64,000 nucleotides of DNA from Actinomyces oris. GTDB taxonomy: Bacteria > Actinomycetota > Actinomycetes > Actinomycetales > Actinomycetaceae. Positions 7,862 through 17,438 of the stretch are shown in pieces (within the stretch, counting starts at the first letter, position 1; each line of letters opens with the position of its first letter). The DNA is taken from the NCBI RefSeq assembly GCF_001929375.1, contig NZ_MSGO01000005.1:1-64000 (forward strand). Direction: 5' to 3'. A program made the translations under genes and the position numbers. The notes beneath the pieces are model-generated. The model was given only the letters and a program-made list of their open reading frames with translations, was not told where the DNA came from and did not search any database.

Positions 7862-10800
7862 TCACTCGCCGGCGTGGTAGACGCCATCGGAGCCCAGCCG
7901 GGCGTCGGGGTCGAGCAGCATGGCGGCCTCGACCTCATGCGGGTCGCGCTGCTTGGACTCCTCCCCCAGGCGCCGGCCCTGGACCTGCTCGAACAGCGGG
8001 GCCCGGCCGATCATGCCGGCGCGGCGACGCCTGGTACCGGCGGCCAGGCGGGCGTTGGCGGAGGCCAACCAGGCGTCAACCGCCTCCTGGCCCTCGGCCT
8101 GGCGCAGAGCGGCCTCGAAGGCGCCGGGGTGGACGATCGCGATGAGACCGGAGACGTGTCCGAAGCCCAGCGAGGTCAGCAGACCGGCTCGCACCGGGCC
8201 GGCCCCCGGGACGCGGCCGTCCTGGCCGCCACGGCCGGCCAGGCGGATGGGCCTGCGCGGCCACACCCAGAAGACGTCCTTGGCCAGGGGGGCGTCGACG
8301 ACATCCAGGGAGGCGTTACCGGGAGCCACGCCGGAGGCGAGGATCTCGGTCAGGCCCGCGACCTGGAAGACGGCGGCACCGCCCTTGGCGTGACCGGTGA
8401 TGGTCTTCTGCGAGACCGCCACCAGCGAGTTGCCCTCGGAGCGTCCCAGGGCGCGCGCCAGACGCGTGTGCAGCTCGGACTCGTTGGGGTCGTTGGCACC
8501 GGTGGAGGTGTCGTGCTTGGAGACCAGTGCGATGTCGTCGGCCTCCACGCCCAGGGCCGCCAGAGCCTTGGCCAGGCGCGAGCTGCGCCCGCCGCGGCCG
8601 GCGCCCAGGGCGCCCAGGCCGGGGGCCGGGATCGAGGTGTGGGCTCCGTCGGCGTAGGAGGAGACGAAACCAACCACACCGGCGACCGGCAGCCCCATCC
8701 GGGCCGCCACCGAACCACGGGCCAGGATCACCGTGCCGCCGCCCTCGGCCTCCACGAATCCGCCGCGGCGGCGGTCGTTGGCGCGCGAGAAGTGGCGGTC
8801 GGAGATGCCCTTGGCGCGCATGGCCGCGGCCTCCGCGGTGGCGTTCATGTTGCCGAAGCCGACGACCGACTCGATCGAGATGTCGTCGATGGCGCCGGCC
8901 ACGACGACGTCGGCCTTGCCCAGGGCGATCTTGTCCCAGCCCTCCTCGATGGAGACGGCCGCGGTGGCGCAGGCGCTCACCGGCTGGACCATGGCGCCGT
9001 AACCGCCGATGTAGGACTGCATGACGTGGGCGGCCACGACGTTGGGCAGGGCCTCCTGGAGGATGTCACTGGGACGCTCCTCCCCCAGGAACCGGCCGAC
9101 GAACATCTTGCGCATCGACTCCATGCCGCCGAAGCCGGTGCCCTGCGTGGAGGCCACGTCGGAGGGGTGAACGGCCTTGAGGAGCTCGGCCGGGGTGAAA
9201 CCGGCCGACAGGAAGGCGTCGACGGCGGTGACCAGGTTCCAGGAGGCGATCGGGTCCATGCCCTGGGTCATCGAGGCGGGGATGCCCCAGCGCTCCGGGT
9301 CGAAGTCGCGTGGGAACTGGCCGCCGACCGTGCGCGACAGGGCCGCGCGGCGCGGTACCCGGGCCAGTGAGCCGGCCAGGCGGGTGACGGTCCACTCGCC
9401 GGTCTCGGCGTCGGGAACCACGAGCGTGTGCTCGGGGTCGGAGGCCTCAATGGTGCGGGCCGTGGCCTCGTCGGGAACCGACAGGGTGATGTCGCGGTCG
9501 AGATAGACGGTGACCTCCTCGTCGGCGATCGGCGCGATGACGCCGTCGTCGACGAACTGACGGATACCGCAGCGGGCCACGACCTCGTCGCGGTAGCGGT
9601 CCAGGATGTCGGACTCCTCGACCATCTCCCCATCGGTGTCGTACCAGCCGGCCTTGGGGCTGTCCTGCCAGGTGAGCAGCCCCATGCCCCAGGCGAGCTC
9701 GAGGACGCCGGCGGCGGTCAGGTCGACGTCCTCCCCGCCGCTCATGCCCAGCTCGGCCTCGCGGCGTGTACGGCCCGATCCCCAGGTGGAGACCTCTCCG
9801 GTGGAGATGATGACGACCAGATCGTCGAGGTCGGCGCTCACCTCGCCCCAGTGGGGGGCGGTGGGCTGGGTCGGGACCACCGGGGTGGGCAGGGCCTTGA
9901 TGACGGCCGGGGCCTCGGTCTCCTCGGTGGGCCCGGCGGCCTGAGCAGCGGCGTTCTCGCGCAGGGCCACCAGGTCGATGCCGTCACCCAGCCCCCCGGT
10001 GAGGTCGGCGTTCACCGGGGCCTGGGCCGCTCGGGTGCGCACCTCGGTGGTGCACAGGTCGGTGAGCTCGGAGGCGATCTCCTCCGTGGTCCAGGTGCGC
10101 ACCCCGACGGCCTCGACGGCGGCGACGAGCGGGTCGTTACCGCCCATGAGGCCGGTGCCCTTGACCCAGCCGATACGGGGGTGGGCCAGAGTGACGCGCT
10201 GGGCCCAGGCCCGCTCCGACGACCAGCGGTTGACGATCGCGTCCAGGGCGGACTTGACCTCGCCGTAAGCGCCGTCACCGCCGAAGGTGCCCCGGTTCGG
10301 GGAGCCGGGCAGGACCACGTGCAGACGGTGGTCGACGTGGGTGTCGGTGCCGATGGCGCTCAGGGCGGCGATGGTGCGCTCCACCGACCACAGCAGCAGG
10401 CGGGTCTGGGACTCGGCCGCGGGGCCGGCGTCGGCCAGCGTGCCCGAGACGCGCGGTGCGGCGAAGGGGAACAGGAGGGTGGGAACCAGGGCCTCCTTGA
10501 CGACCTTGGTGGAGCCACCGGTGGTGACCACCTGGTCGTTGCCGATCCACTCGGCCAGGGCGTCGACGTCCCGGTAGGAGGACAGGTTCGCGGGAACCAT
10601 CCACAGCTTGGCGCCGGCCGCGGCGTGCTCGCGGTACAGGGTGGTGGCGAACTCGAGGCGCTCGTGGGTCAGGCGCGAGCTGGTGGCCACCACGGTGGCG
10701 CCACCGGCCAGCAGCTCCCCGACGACGGCCGCCGCGATGGAGCCGGGGGCCACACCGGTGACGACGGCGACGTCCTCGGACCAGCGCACCGTGGCGTCAC

Positions 10801-13800
10801 CGGCCTGCGGGGCCTTCGGCGCGGCCTGGGCGATCGCGGTCAGGGCGGCGGCGCGCTCGGTGCCGTCGGCCAGGTCAGAGGCCTTGACCTGCTTGGCCCA
10901 CCACGTGGCGTGATCGGCCACCGTCTGTCCCAGACCCACGAAGCGCTCGGGGGCCAGGAGCCGGCGGGAGGCATCCAGGTCGGTCTCGCCGGAGCCCAGT
11001 CGGGCGACGTCCTCACGGGCCGTGGCCCAGCGGTCGTCGATGAGGACGGCGCGCTCGGGGGCGAAGGCCGGGGTGACCGACTTGACCCATCCGGCGCCCA
11101 GCTCGGCGTCCAGGGCGGCCATGGCGGCCCGGGTACGGGAGGCCTCGTCGTCGGCGTCAGCCGGGACAGTGGCCTTCTCGGCCAGGCCCAGGGCGTCCAG
11201 GAGAGTGCGGGCGGTGGTGGCCAGGACTCCCTCGGAGCCGGTGACGCTCTGGGCGAAGGCGTCCAGGGCCGCAGAGTCGACCACTGCGCCCCCGGCACCG
11301 CCGGCACTCGGCTTGGCGACGCTCACGCCATGATCGGCGGCGACAGCCTGGACGGCGGAGTCGATGAGGGCGTCCACGGCGCCCACGCTGGTCAGCGGGG
11401 CCGAGGAGCCCAGGGAGGCCAGGTCCTCGCCGCGCATCGAGGCGCCCTCCCGGGTCCCCAGGAACAGCGCGGCGGTCACGTGGGAGACCCACCCCTGCCC
11501 CAGGCCCCAGGTGCCGGTGACGCGGTCGGCGACGCGGGAGGCGCGCACGCCGGAGGGGCCCAGAAGACGGCCCAGCCCCACGCGGATGGCCTCGGTGAGG
11601 ACCGGACCGAAGGCCTTGTAGCCGGGGGCCCCCTTGGCGACCGTGGCGGCCAGGGCCGTCATGTCGGCGTCGGCGGCGCCGTCGATGGAGGCGAGCTCGA
11701 GCTCGGTTCCCAGGTCCATGAGGAGCTGGTTACGACGCGAGGAGACTCCGTTGGTGAGTGTCTCGGTGGTGTCCGTGGCACCGATCTGCTCGGGACGGAT
11801 GCGCGAGGCGTGGGCCAGCAGCACCGTCAGGGCGTCGGTCGCGCCGAAGGGCAGGTCGTCCACCGGTCCGGCGGCGGCCGGAGCCGCCGCAGCGGGTGCG
11901 GCCTCGGCTGCGGGAGCCGGGGCCTGCTCGGCCGCAGCGGCCTGCGCGGGAGCCGAGGCCTCCGCAGCCGGCTCCTCGGCGGCCGGAACGTCGAAGTCCG
12001 GCTCGGTGAGCTCGACGGCCGGGTCGGTGTCGGTGGCCAGGACCCGGGCCTCGTCGCGGCGAGCGTTGTGCACGGTGACGTGACGCCCGGCGTGCTGGGG
12101 CAGACGCAGGGTGTTGGTGGCCAGGTTCGCCAGGGTGGGGGAACCCGCCAGCCCCACCTCGACGATGTGCTCGATCCCCAGGCCGCCCTCGCTCGGGGAG
12201 GACAGCAGGACCTCCTGGGTCTCGATCCAGCGCACCGGGGAGGCGAACTGCCAGGCCAGGAGCTCGACGAGCAGGACGCGGGCCAGCTCCGTGGGGCGCT
12301 TCACCCAGGAGTCCCAGTCGGCCAGGATCTCCTCGACGGGCTTGGAGGGCACGACCTGAAGGATCGAACGGGCGAAGTCCTGGGTCAGGGCGAAGGGGCG
12401 GGCCACGAGGTTGGGCACGTAGTGGCCCGCCAGGCGCTCGATGTCCAGGTCCTCGGGGACGAGCTCGAGCAGGCGAGTGCGGAACTCCGGCACGCCGGGG
12501 CGCAGCACCTCGGAGTGGAAGGGCACGTCGATGCCGGGGACGAGCATGAAGGGGTTCTTGCCCCCGCGGGCCTTGGCCTTGGCACGGGCGTCTGCGGCCA
12601 GGGCGTCCAGGCCCTTGATCGTGCCGGCCACGGCGTACTGGACGCCGGCCAGGTTGTGGTTGACGATCTGGAGGAACTCTCCGGTGGCCTGGGAGATCGA
12701 CTGCACGTAGGCCTCGACCTCGTCGGCCTTGATGCCCGCCTGGTTGGGGCGCAGGGCCCCCATGCGGTAGTTCGAGGCGCCGTCGGCGTCGCGGGGCACC
12801 AGCGAGTGCATGGTGGAGCCGCGCTGGAAGACGATCGAGATGGTCGTCTCCACGGGCATGACGCGCCCGTAGGCGCTCAGCGCCGTGTACTCGCCCAGGG
12901 AGTGGCCGGCGAAGGCGGCGCTGTCCACGAGGGCGCCGGCCTCGGCCAGGCGCGCAGTGGTCGCCATCGCGACGGTGGCCAGGGCCACCTGGGTGAACTG
13001 GGTGAGGTTGAGCAGGCCCTCGGGGTGACGGTAGGTGACGCCGCGGGCGGTCATCTCGGTGGGGTTGTCGCGCACCAGGTTGATGACGGAGAAGCCCAGC
13101 TCGGCGCGGGTGTGGGCGTCGGCCCGTTCCCAGATCTCCCGGGCGGCCTTGGAGGAGTTCATCTCGTCCAGCCCCATGCCGGGGGCCTGGATGCCCTGAC
13201 CGGGGTAGACGTAGGCGGTGGGCTCGGGCGTCGTCACGGCGGTGCCGCGGGAGACGACCTCGCCGTTGATGCGGCAGACGACCTCCAGGACGTAGCCACC
13301 GCCGACCACCAGGCCGGTGCGCTCCACGGTGATCTCGACGTCGTCGCTCAGCTCCACCGGACCGGTCATGACGTAGGTCCAGCCGGCCAGGACGTGGCGC
13401 GAGCCGTCGGCCGCGGTGGAGGCCGCCACCTGCTGGGCGGTGGCCGACAGCCACATGCCGTGGACGAGCGGGGCCTCCATGCCGGCCACGTGGGCGGCGT
13501 TGTAGGAGGTGTGGATCGGGTTGAAGTCACCGGTGACCCGGGCGAAGGCCGTCATGTCCGCGGGCGCGGTGACGGTGGTGCGGCGCAGGATGCGGCGTGC
13601 GGCCGGGGCCGTCTCGCGCCCGGTGCCGCCGGCGAGCTCGGGGGCGCTGGGCACGGCGTTGCCGGAGGCGCGGCCGCGGATGGCGAAGCGCTCGCGCATG
13701 AGCGCCACGATGGTGCCGTCGCCGGCGTCGGTCAGCTCCAGGCGCACGTCGACGACGCGGCCGGCACTGGACTCCTCCAGCGCCGCGACCCAGCCGGTGA

Positions 13801-16800
13801 CGTTGATCGTGGGGCTGGTCGTGGCCGCGGCCTGCTGGAGCTGGTGGAGGGTGAGGTGCAGGTCGATGGTGTGGTCCAGATGGACGGCACCGAGCAGGCC
13901 CTCGATGAGCGGCATGCCGTCCTCGACAACACTGCCCAGGGCGGCGTAGACCACCGGCCAGCAGGGGCCGAGCAGGGCGTCGGGCACGAAGGGCGCGGCG
14001 GACAGGTCCGCAGGCAGGGCGTCGGCGGTCACCGAGGCGTGGTCGTGGCCCAAGGTGCTGGCCAGCGTGAAGGAGCCGTGGATGGTGCCGAAGGGCTGGG
14101 AGGCGGGACGCCCCAGGGCGTCCGTGGCCCCGGCTCGCGCGGCGCGGACCTCGGGCAGGTGGTCGACGTCGTCGCCCGTGATGGACACGGCCCCCACGCC
14201 TGCGGTGGCCCGCAGCAGGTCATTCATCGTCTCGCTGATGCGCTCGGGGTCGACCAGCGGGGCCGCGCCGTCCCAGGCGCGGGCCAGGCGCAGGGGCACC
14301 ACGAGGCGGCGCACGGCGTGGATCTCGTCTCCGCCGGGAGCGCCGTCCCAGTGGGTGTCGAGGCGGATGTCGAGGTCGTAGGCGTCCTCAGCCACGTCCG
14401 GGCGGGCGACGACGTTGTAGGCGTCGTCGTCCAGGACGGTGGCCGGGTTGACCGTCAGGTGGCCGTTCCACAGGACGTGGGGGGCCACCTGGACGAGCTC
14501 CTTGGCGTCGGCCACGGGGGCTGCCAGGACGCCGTCGGCCACGGCGGGGGCGGCACCCAGACGGCCGGCGGCCTCCTGCTCACCCGTGCCGGCCTCTTGG
14601 AGGGCCTCGACGGCGGCGGTCTCGAAGCGGCCCAGCAGCTCGCCGACCGGCTCGTTAATGGTGGTGATGCCGGCAACGGCGACCGGACCGGGGATGATGC
14701 GCACCTGGTCGGCGGTGTAGCGCGGGTCCTGGGACTGCCACAGGGAGTCGGTGCCCCACCAGCGCAGGATGTCGGCGTCGACCACGGGCACGAAGGGCAC
14801 GGGCTTGGGGTGCTTGCGGCACAGGTCGACGAACCAGGCGGCGTCGACGGGCTCCACGAGGGTGGAGGCGGCCGACGGGTAGTGCTCGGCCAGGGCGGCC
14901 AGGGCGGCGTCGGAGTCGATGACCGCGTCGTAGTCGGCGAAGAGCGTGGGGATCTCGCCGTGGTCGGCCCGGCTCAGGCGGGCCTCGATGCGGTGCAGCA
15001 GGTCGATGAAGCGGTCGTACCAGCCCTCGTCGGCCCAGTCGGCGCGGGTGGCGCAGCGCCCCTCGTGGGGGGCGACGCACAGCTCGGCGTAGCGGGTGGC
15101 CCACTGAAGGTAGGTCATCTCCTCGACGTCGCCGAAGTAGGGCTTGGCGGTCTTGGCCAGGGCGTCGATCATCTCCTGACGGCGTGCGGCCATGGCGGCC
15201 TCGTCACCGGCGAGCTCCTGGATGAGGCGGGAGGCCCGGGCCGAGGAGTTGTCGATCTCGTAGAGGTCGGCACGCAGGTGGGACAGCCCGGAGGTCATGC
15301 CGCCGATGGACTCCCCGGAGGCGACCCAGCCGCCCTCGACCCCGGAGTCCTCGGGGATTCCGGGGGTGTCGACGAGGAGCTGCTTGACGTCGTCGTTGGT
15401 CTTGGCCTCCAGGCAGGTCATGGCGGCGGTGCCGATCATGACGCCGTCGACGGGGGCGGCGGCCGTGCCGTAGGCCTCGGCCCAGCGGCCGGTGAGGTAG
15501 TCGGCGGCGCGGGTGGGCGTGCCGATGCCGCCGCCGACGACGAGCACCACGTTGGTCACGGCGCGGATGGCGTCGTAGGTGGCCAGGAGCATGGTGTCCA
15601 GGTCCTCCCACGAGTGGTGGCCACCGGCGTGCCCGTCCTCGATCTGGATGATGACGGGGCTGTCGGGCACGGCACGGGCGATGGCCAGGACCTGACGGAT
15701 CTGGTCCACGGTGCCGGGCTTGAAGGCGATGTAGGGGAAGCCCTCGGCGTGGAGGCGCTCGAGCAGCGCGGTGGCCTCCTCGAGCTCGGGGATACCGGCG
15801 GAGATGGTGATGCCGTCGATGGGGGCGCCCCCGGCGCGGGCCTTGGACAGCAGGCGCTGGGTCCCCAGGTGCAGGTTCCACAGGTAGCGGTCCATGAACA
15901 TGGCGTTGAAGGCCGCGGTGCGCCCCGGCTCGAGCGCCTTGTCCAGGCCCTCGAGGTTCTCGGTCAGGACGGCGGGGGTGGTCTGGCCCCCGCCGGCGAG
16001 CTCGGCCCAGTAGCCGGCGTTGGCGGCGGCCGCCACAATGGCCGGATCCACGGTGGTGGGGGTCATCCCCGCCAGGAGTACCGCGCTGCGTCCGGTCAGG
16101 CGGGTGAAGGCGGTGTCGAGGGTGAGGCGGCCGTCGGGCAGGCGGGTGATGCGCGGAGCGAAGCGGGAGCGGTCGACGCCGGGGCGGGGGGCCGCACCGG
16201 CGCGGTCGAGGTCGTCAATGGCCTTGGCGGTCCCCGCGGGCACGACGGTGGTACCGGTACCGGCCACGACGCCCTCGGTGAGACGGACCAGGACGTTGCC
16301 CGGTCCCAGGTCCAGGACGGTGCGCACCGGGGCGGCCGATCCGGCTGCTAGGGCCCCGGTGACCAGGCCGGGCCAGTCGACCGGGTCGATGAGCACGGCG
16401 GTGGCCAGCTCACGGGCGAGCTTCTCGTTCAGGCCGCAGGTGGCCGCCCAGGCGGCGACGTCGTCGACGGCACCGGCGAGCAGGGGGGTGTGGAAGGGGA
16501 CCGAGGTGGTGAGGAACTCGGTGACCGGGGCCAGCACGGCGCCACCGCGGCGGCGGTCCTTGCGGGCCTTGGCGCTGCGGGCGGCGGCGGCCTCCAGGGC
16601 GGTGACGACGCGCTCGAGGTCGGCGGGCCGCCCGGAGAGGATGTGCGCCTGACGGCCGTTGGTCACGCCCACGGAGATCCGCTCGGAGCCGGGGACCCGT
16701 GCCAGGACGGCGTCGAGCACGCTGCGGGTGACACCGCGCACCGAGAGCATGGGGGTGGACTCCCCCACCGTGCCCAGGTCGAGGCGGCGAGTGGTGCGGG

Positions 16801-17314
16801 TGGCCGCCGCACCGATGAGGCGGGCGATGGCGTGAACCTCGATGACTCTCTCGCGCTCACCGGCCTGCACGGCTTGAAGGAGGCTGACTCCCAGGACGCC
16901 CTGGGAGTGGCCGATGGCGCCCACCGGGGCGTGGGCGGCCGGGTCGATACCGGCGCCGGGCAGGGAGGCCAGGGCGGCGTGCTGGGCCATGAGGATGCCG
17001 GGCACGGAGACGTCTGCGCCGTCGGCGGTGGTGCGGTGCTGGGGGGCGACCGGAGCGGCCTCGTCGTTCAGGAGCCGTGAGCCGCGCGGGGTCACGGTGA
17101 GCAGGTCGGTGGACACGGGGGCCAGGCGCTCGGCCACGGCCCGGTCGACCGCCGCGACGTCATCGGCCAGGGCGTGGTCCAGGGAGACCAGGTCGGCCAG
17201 CGTCTGGCGCCAGGGGGTGGCCTGTCCTCCGAAGGTGATGATGTAGGGCTCGCCTCCGCTCAGGCGCTCAGCGATGGTGGTCGCGGGGCTGGGGGCTTGC
17301 GAGTTCGTGTGCAC
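7862..17314 (-). CDS. fas: Type I fatty acid synthase
   Basis: A single 3150-residue protein that builds fatty acids from acetyl- and malonyl-CoA with NADPH, like mycobacterial and corynebacterial FAS I. Domains in order: acyltransferase (GAIGHSQG, serine about 137), FMN enoyl reductase (from about 415, with GHAGGHHSWEDLD and VVGGGIG), hotdog dehydratase (VTGDFNPIHTSYN, about 1261), malonyl/palmitoyl transferase (AGHSLGEYTALS, about 1470), carrier domain (GVSSRRNQLL, about 1856, with the likely phosphopantetheine serine), ketoreductase (about 2185), and ketosynthase (SACATAAVSIEE, about 2780; HDTSTGANDPNE; TITGHAKGGAA). An Ala/Pro linker precedes the carrier domain. No phosphopantetheinyl transferase domain follows; acpS is next door. 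GTG 17314 is chosen over upstream frame extension because AAGGA precedes it. Confidence 0.97.
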   Translation of the reverse strand: MHTNSQAPSPATTIAERLSGGEPYIITFGGQATPWRQTLADLVSLDHALADDVAAVDRAVAERLAPVSTDLLTVTPRGSRLLNDEAAPVAPQHRTTADGADVSVPGILMAQHAALASLPGAGIDPAAHAPVGAIGHSQGVLGVSLLQAVQAGERERVIEVHAIARLIGAAATRTTRRLDLGTVGESTPMLSVRGVTRSVLDAVLARVPGSERISVGVTNGRQAHILSGRPADLERVVTALEAAAARSAKARKDRRRGGAVLAPVTEFLTTSVPFHTPLLAGAVDDVAAWAATCGLNEKLARELATAVLIDPVDWPGLVTGALAAGSAAPVRTVLDLGPGNVLVRLTEGVVAGTGTTVVPAGTAKAIDDLDRAGAAPRPGVDRSRFAPRITRLPDGRLTLDTAFTRLTGRSAVLLAGMTPTTVDPAIVAAAANAGYWAELAGGGQTTPAVLTENLEGLDKALEPGRTAAFNAMFMDRYLWNLHLGTQRLLSKARAGGAPIDGITISAGIPELEEATALLERLHAEGFPYIAFKPGTVDQIRQVLAIARAVPDSPVIIQIEDGHAGGHHSWEDLDTMLLATYDAIRAVTNVVLVVGGGIGTPTRAADYLTGRWAEAYGTAAAPVDGVMIGTAAMTCLEAKTNDDVKQLLVDTPGIPEDSGVEGGWVASGESIGGMTSGLSHLRADLYEIDNSSARASRLIQELAGDEAAMAARRQEMIDALAKTAKPYFGDVEEMTYLQWATRYAELCVAPHEGRCATRADWADEGWYDRFIDLLHRIEARLSRADHGEIPTLFADYDAVIDSDAALAALAEHYPSAASTLVEPVDAAWFVDLCRKHPKPVPFVPVVDADILRWWGTDSLWQSQDPRYTADQVRIIPGPVAVAGITTINEPVGELLGRFETAAVEALQEAGTGEQEAAGRLGAAPAVADGVLAAPVADAKELVQVAPHVLWNGHLTVNPATVLDDDAYNVVARPDVAEDAYDLDIRLDTHWDGAPGGDEIHAVRRLVVPLRLARAWDGAAPLVDPERISETMNDLLRATAGVGAVSITGDDVDHLPEVRAARAGATDALGRPASQPFGTIHGSFTLASTLGHDHASVTADALPADLSAAPFVPDALLGPCWPVVYAALGSVVEDGMPLIEGLLGAVHLDHTIDLHLTLHQLQQAAATTSPTINVTGWVAALEESSAGRVVDVRLELTDAGDGTIVALMRERFAIRGRASGNAVPSAPELAGGTGRETAPAARRILRRTTVTAPADMTAFARVTGDFNPIHTSYNAAHVAGMEAPLVHGMWLSATAQQVAASTAADGSRHVLAGWTYVMTGPVELSDDVEITVERTGLVVGGGYVLEVVCRINGEVVSRGTAVTTPEPTAYVYPGQGIQAPGMGLDEMNSSKAAREIWERADAHTRAELGFSVINLVRDNPTEMTARGVTYRHPEGLLNLTQFTQVALATVAMATTARLAEAGALVDSAAFAGHSLGEYTALSAYGRVMPVETTISIVFQRGSTMHSLVPRDADGASNYRMGALRPNQAGIKADEVEAYVQSISQATGEFLQIVNHNLAGVQYAVAGTIKGLDALAADARAKAKARGGKNPFMLVPGIDVPFHSEVLRPGVPEFRTRLLELVPEDLDIERLAGHYVPNLVARPFALTQDFARSILQVVPSKPVEEILADWDSWVKRPTELARVLLVELLAWQFASPVRWIETQEVLLSSPSEGGLGIEHIVEVGLAGSPTLANLATNTLRLPQHAGRHVTVHNARRDEARVLATDTDPAVELTEPDFDVPAAEEPAAEASAPAQAAAAEQAPAPAAEAAPAAAAPAAAGPVDDLPFGATDALTVLLAHASRIRPEQIGATDTTETLTNGVSSRRNQLLMDLGTELELASIDGAADADMTALAATVAKGAPGYKAFGPVLTEAIRVGLGRLLGPSGVRASRVADRVTGTWGLGQGWVSHVTAALFLGTREGASMRGEDLASLGSSAPLTSVGAVDALIDSAVQAVAADHGVSVAKPSAGGAGGAVVDSAALDAFAQSVTGSEGVLATTARTLLDALGLAEKATVPADADDEASRTRAAMAALDAELGAGWVKSVTPAFAPERAVLIDDRWATAREDVARLGSGETDLDASRRLLAPERFVGLGQTVADHATWWAKQVKASDLADGTERAAALTAIAQAAPKAPQAGDATVRWSEDVAVVTGVAPGSIAAAVVGELLAGGATVVATSSRLTHERLEFATTLYREHAAAGAKLWMVPANLSSYRDVDALAEWIGNDQVVTTGGSTKVVKEALVPTLLFPFAAPRVSGTLADAGPAAESQTRLLLWSVERTIAALSAIGTDTHVDHRLHVVLPGSPNRGTFGGDGAYGEVKSALDAIVNRWSSERAWAQRVTLAHPRIGWVKGTGLMGGNDPLVAAVEAVGVRTWTTEEIASELTDLCTTEVRTRAAQAPVNADLTGGLGDGIDLVALRENAAAQAAGPTEETEAPAVIKALPTPVVPTQPTAPHWGEVSADLDDLVVIISTGEVSTWGSGRTRREAELGMSGGEDVDLTAAGVLELAWGMGLLTWQDSPKAGWYDTDGEMVEESDILDRYRDEVVARCGIRQFVDDGVIAPIADEEVTVYLDRDITLSVPDEATARTIEASDPEHTLVVPDAETGEWTVTRLAGSLARVPRRAALSRTVGGQFPRDFDPERWGIPASMTQGMDPIASWNLVTAVDAFLSAGFTPAELLKAVHPSDVASTQGTGFGGMESMRKMFVGRFLGEERPSDILQEALPNVVAAHVMQSYIGGYGAMVQPVSACATAAVSIEEGWDKIALGKADVVVAGAIDDISIESVVGFGNMNATAEAAAMRAKGISDRHFSRANDRRRGGFVEAEGGGTVILARGSVAARMGLPVAGVVGFVSSYADGAHTSIPAPGLGALGAGRGGRSSRLAKALAALGVEADDIALVSKHDTSTGANDPNESELHTRLARALGRSEGNSLVAVSQKTITGHAKGGAAVFQVAGLTEILASGVAPGNASLDVVDAPLAKDVFWVWPRRPIRLAGRGGQDGRVPGAGPVRAGLLTSLGFGHVSGLIAIVHPGAFEAALRQAEGQEAVDAWLASANARLAAGTRRRRAGMIGRAPLFEQVQGRRLGEESKQRDPHEVEAAMLLDPDARLGSDGVYHAGE

Positions 17315-17438
17315 GGTAGTGGTGTCCTTCGGTGTTGCGACGGCGTGGTCGGTGGTCTCGGAACGGTTACCAGAACTGAGATGAGGTGAAGACGGGGGAC
17401 GCGGTGGACGTGGCGGCGAGTGGGACTCGGAGCCGGGG

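Noticed and set aside
9428-16351. A 2307-codon plus-strand open frame opposite fas
   Set aside because: It is a Gly/Val/Asp/Gln-rich shadow on the opposite strand of fas, caused by GC-rich codon bias. fas has every expected domain and motif.
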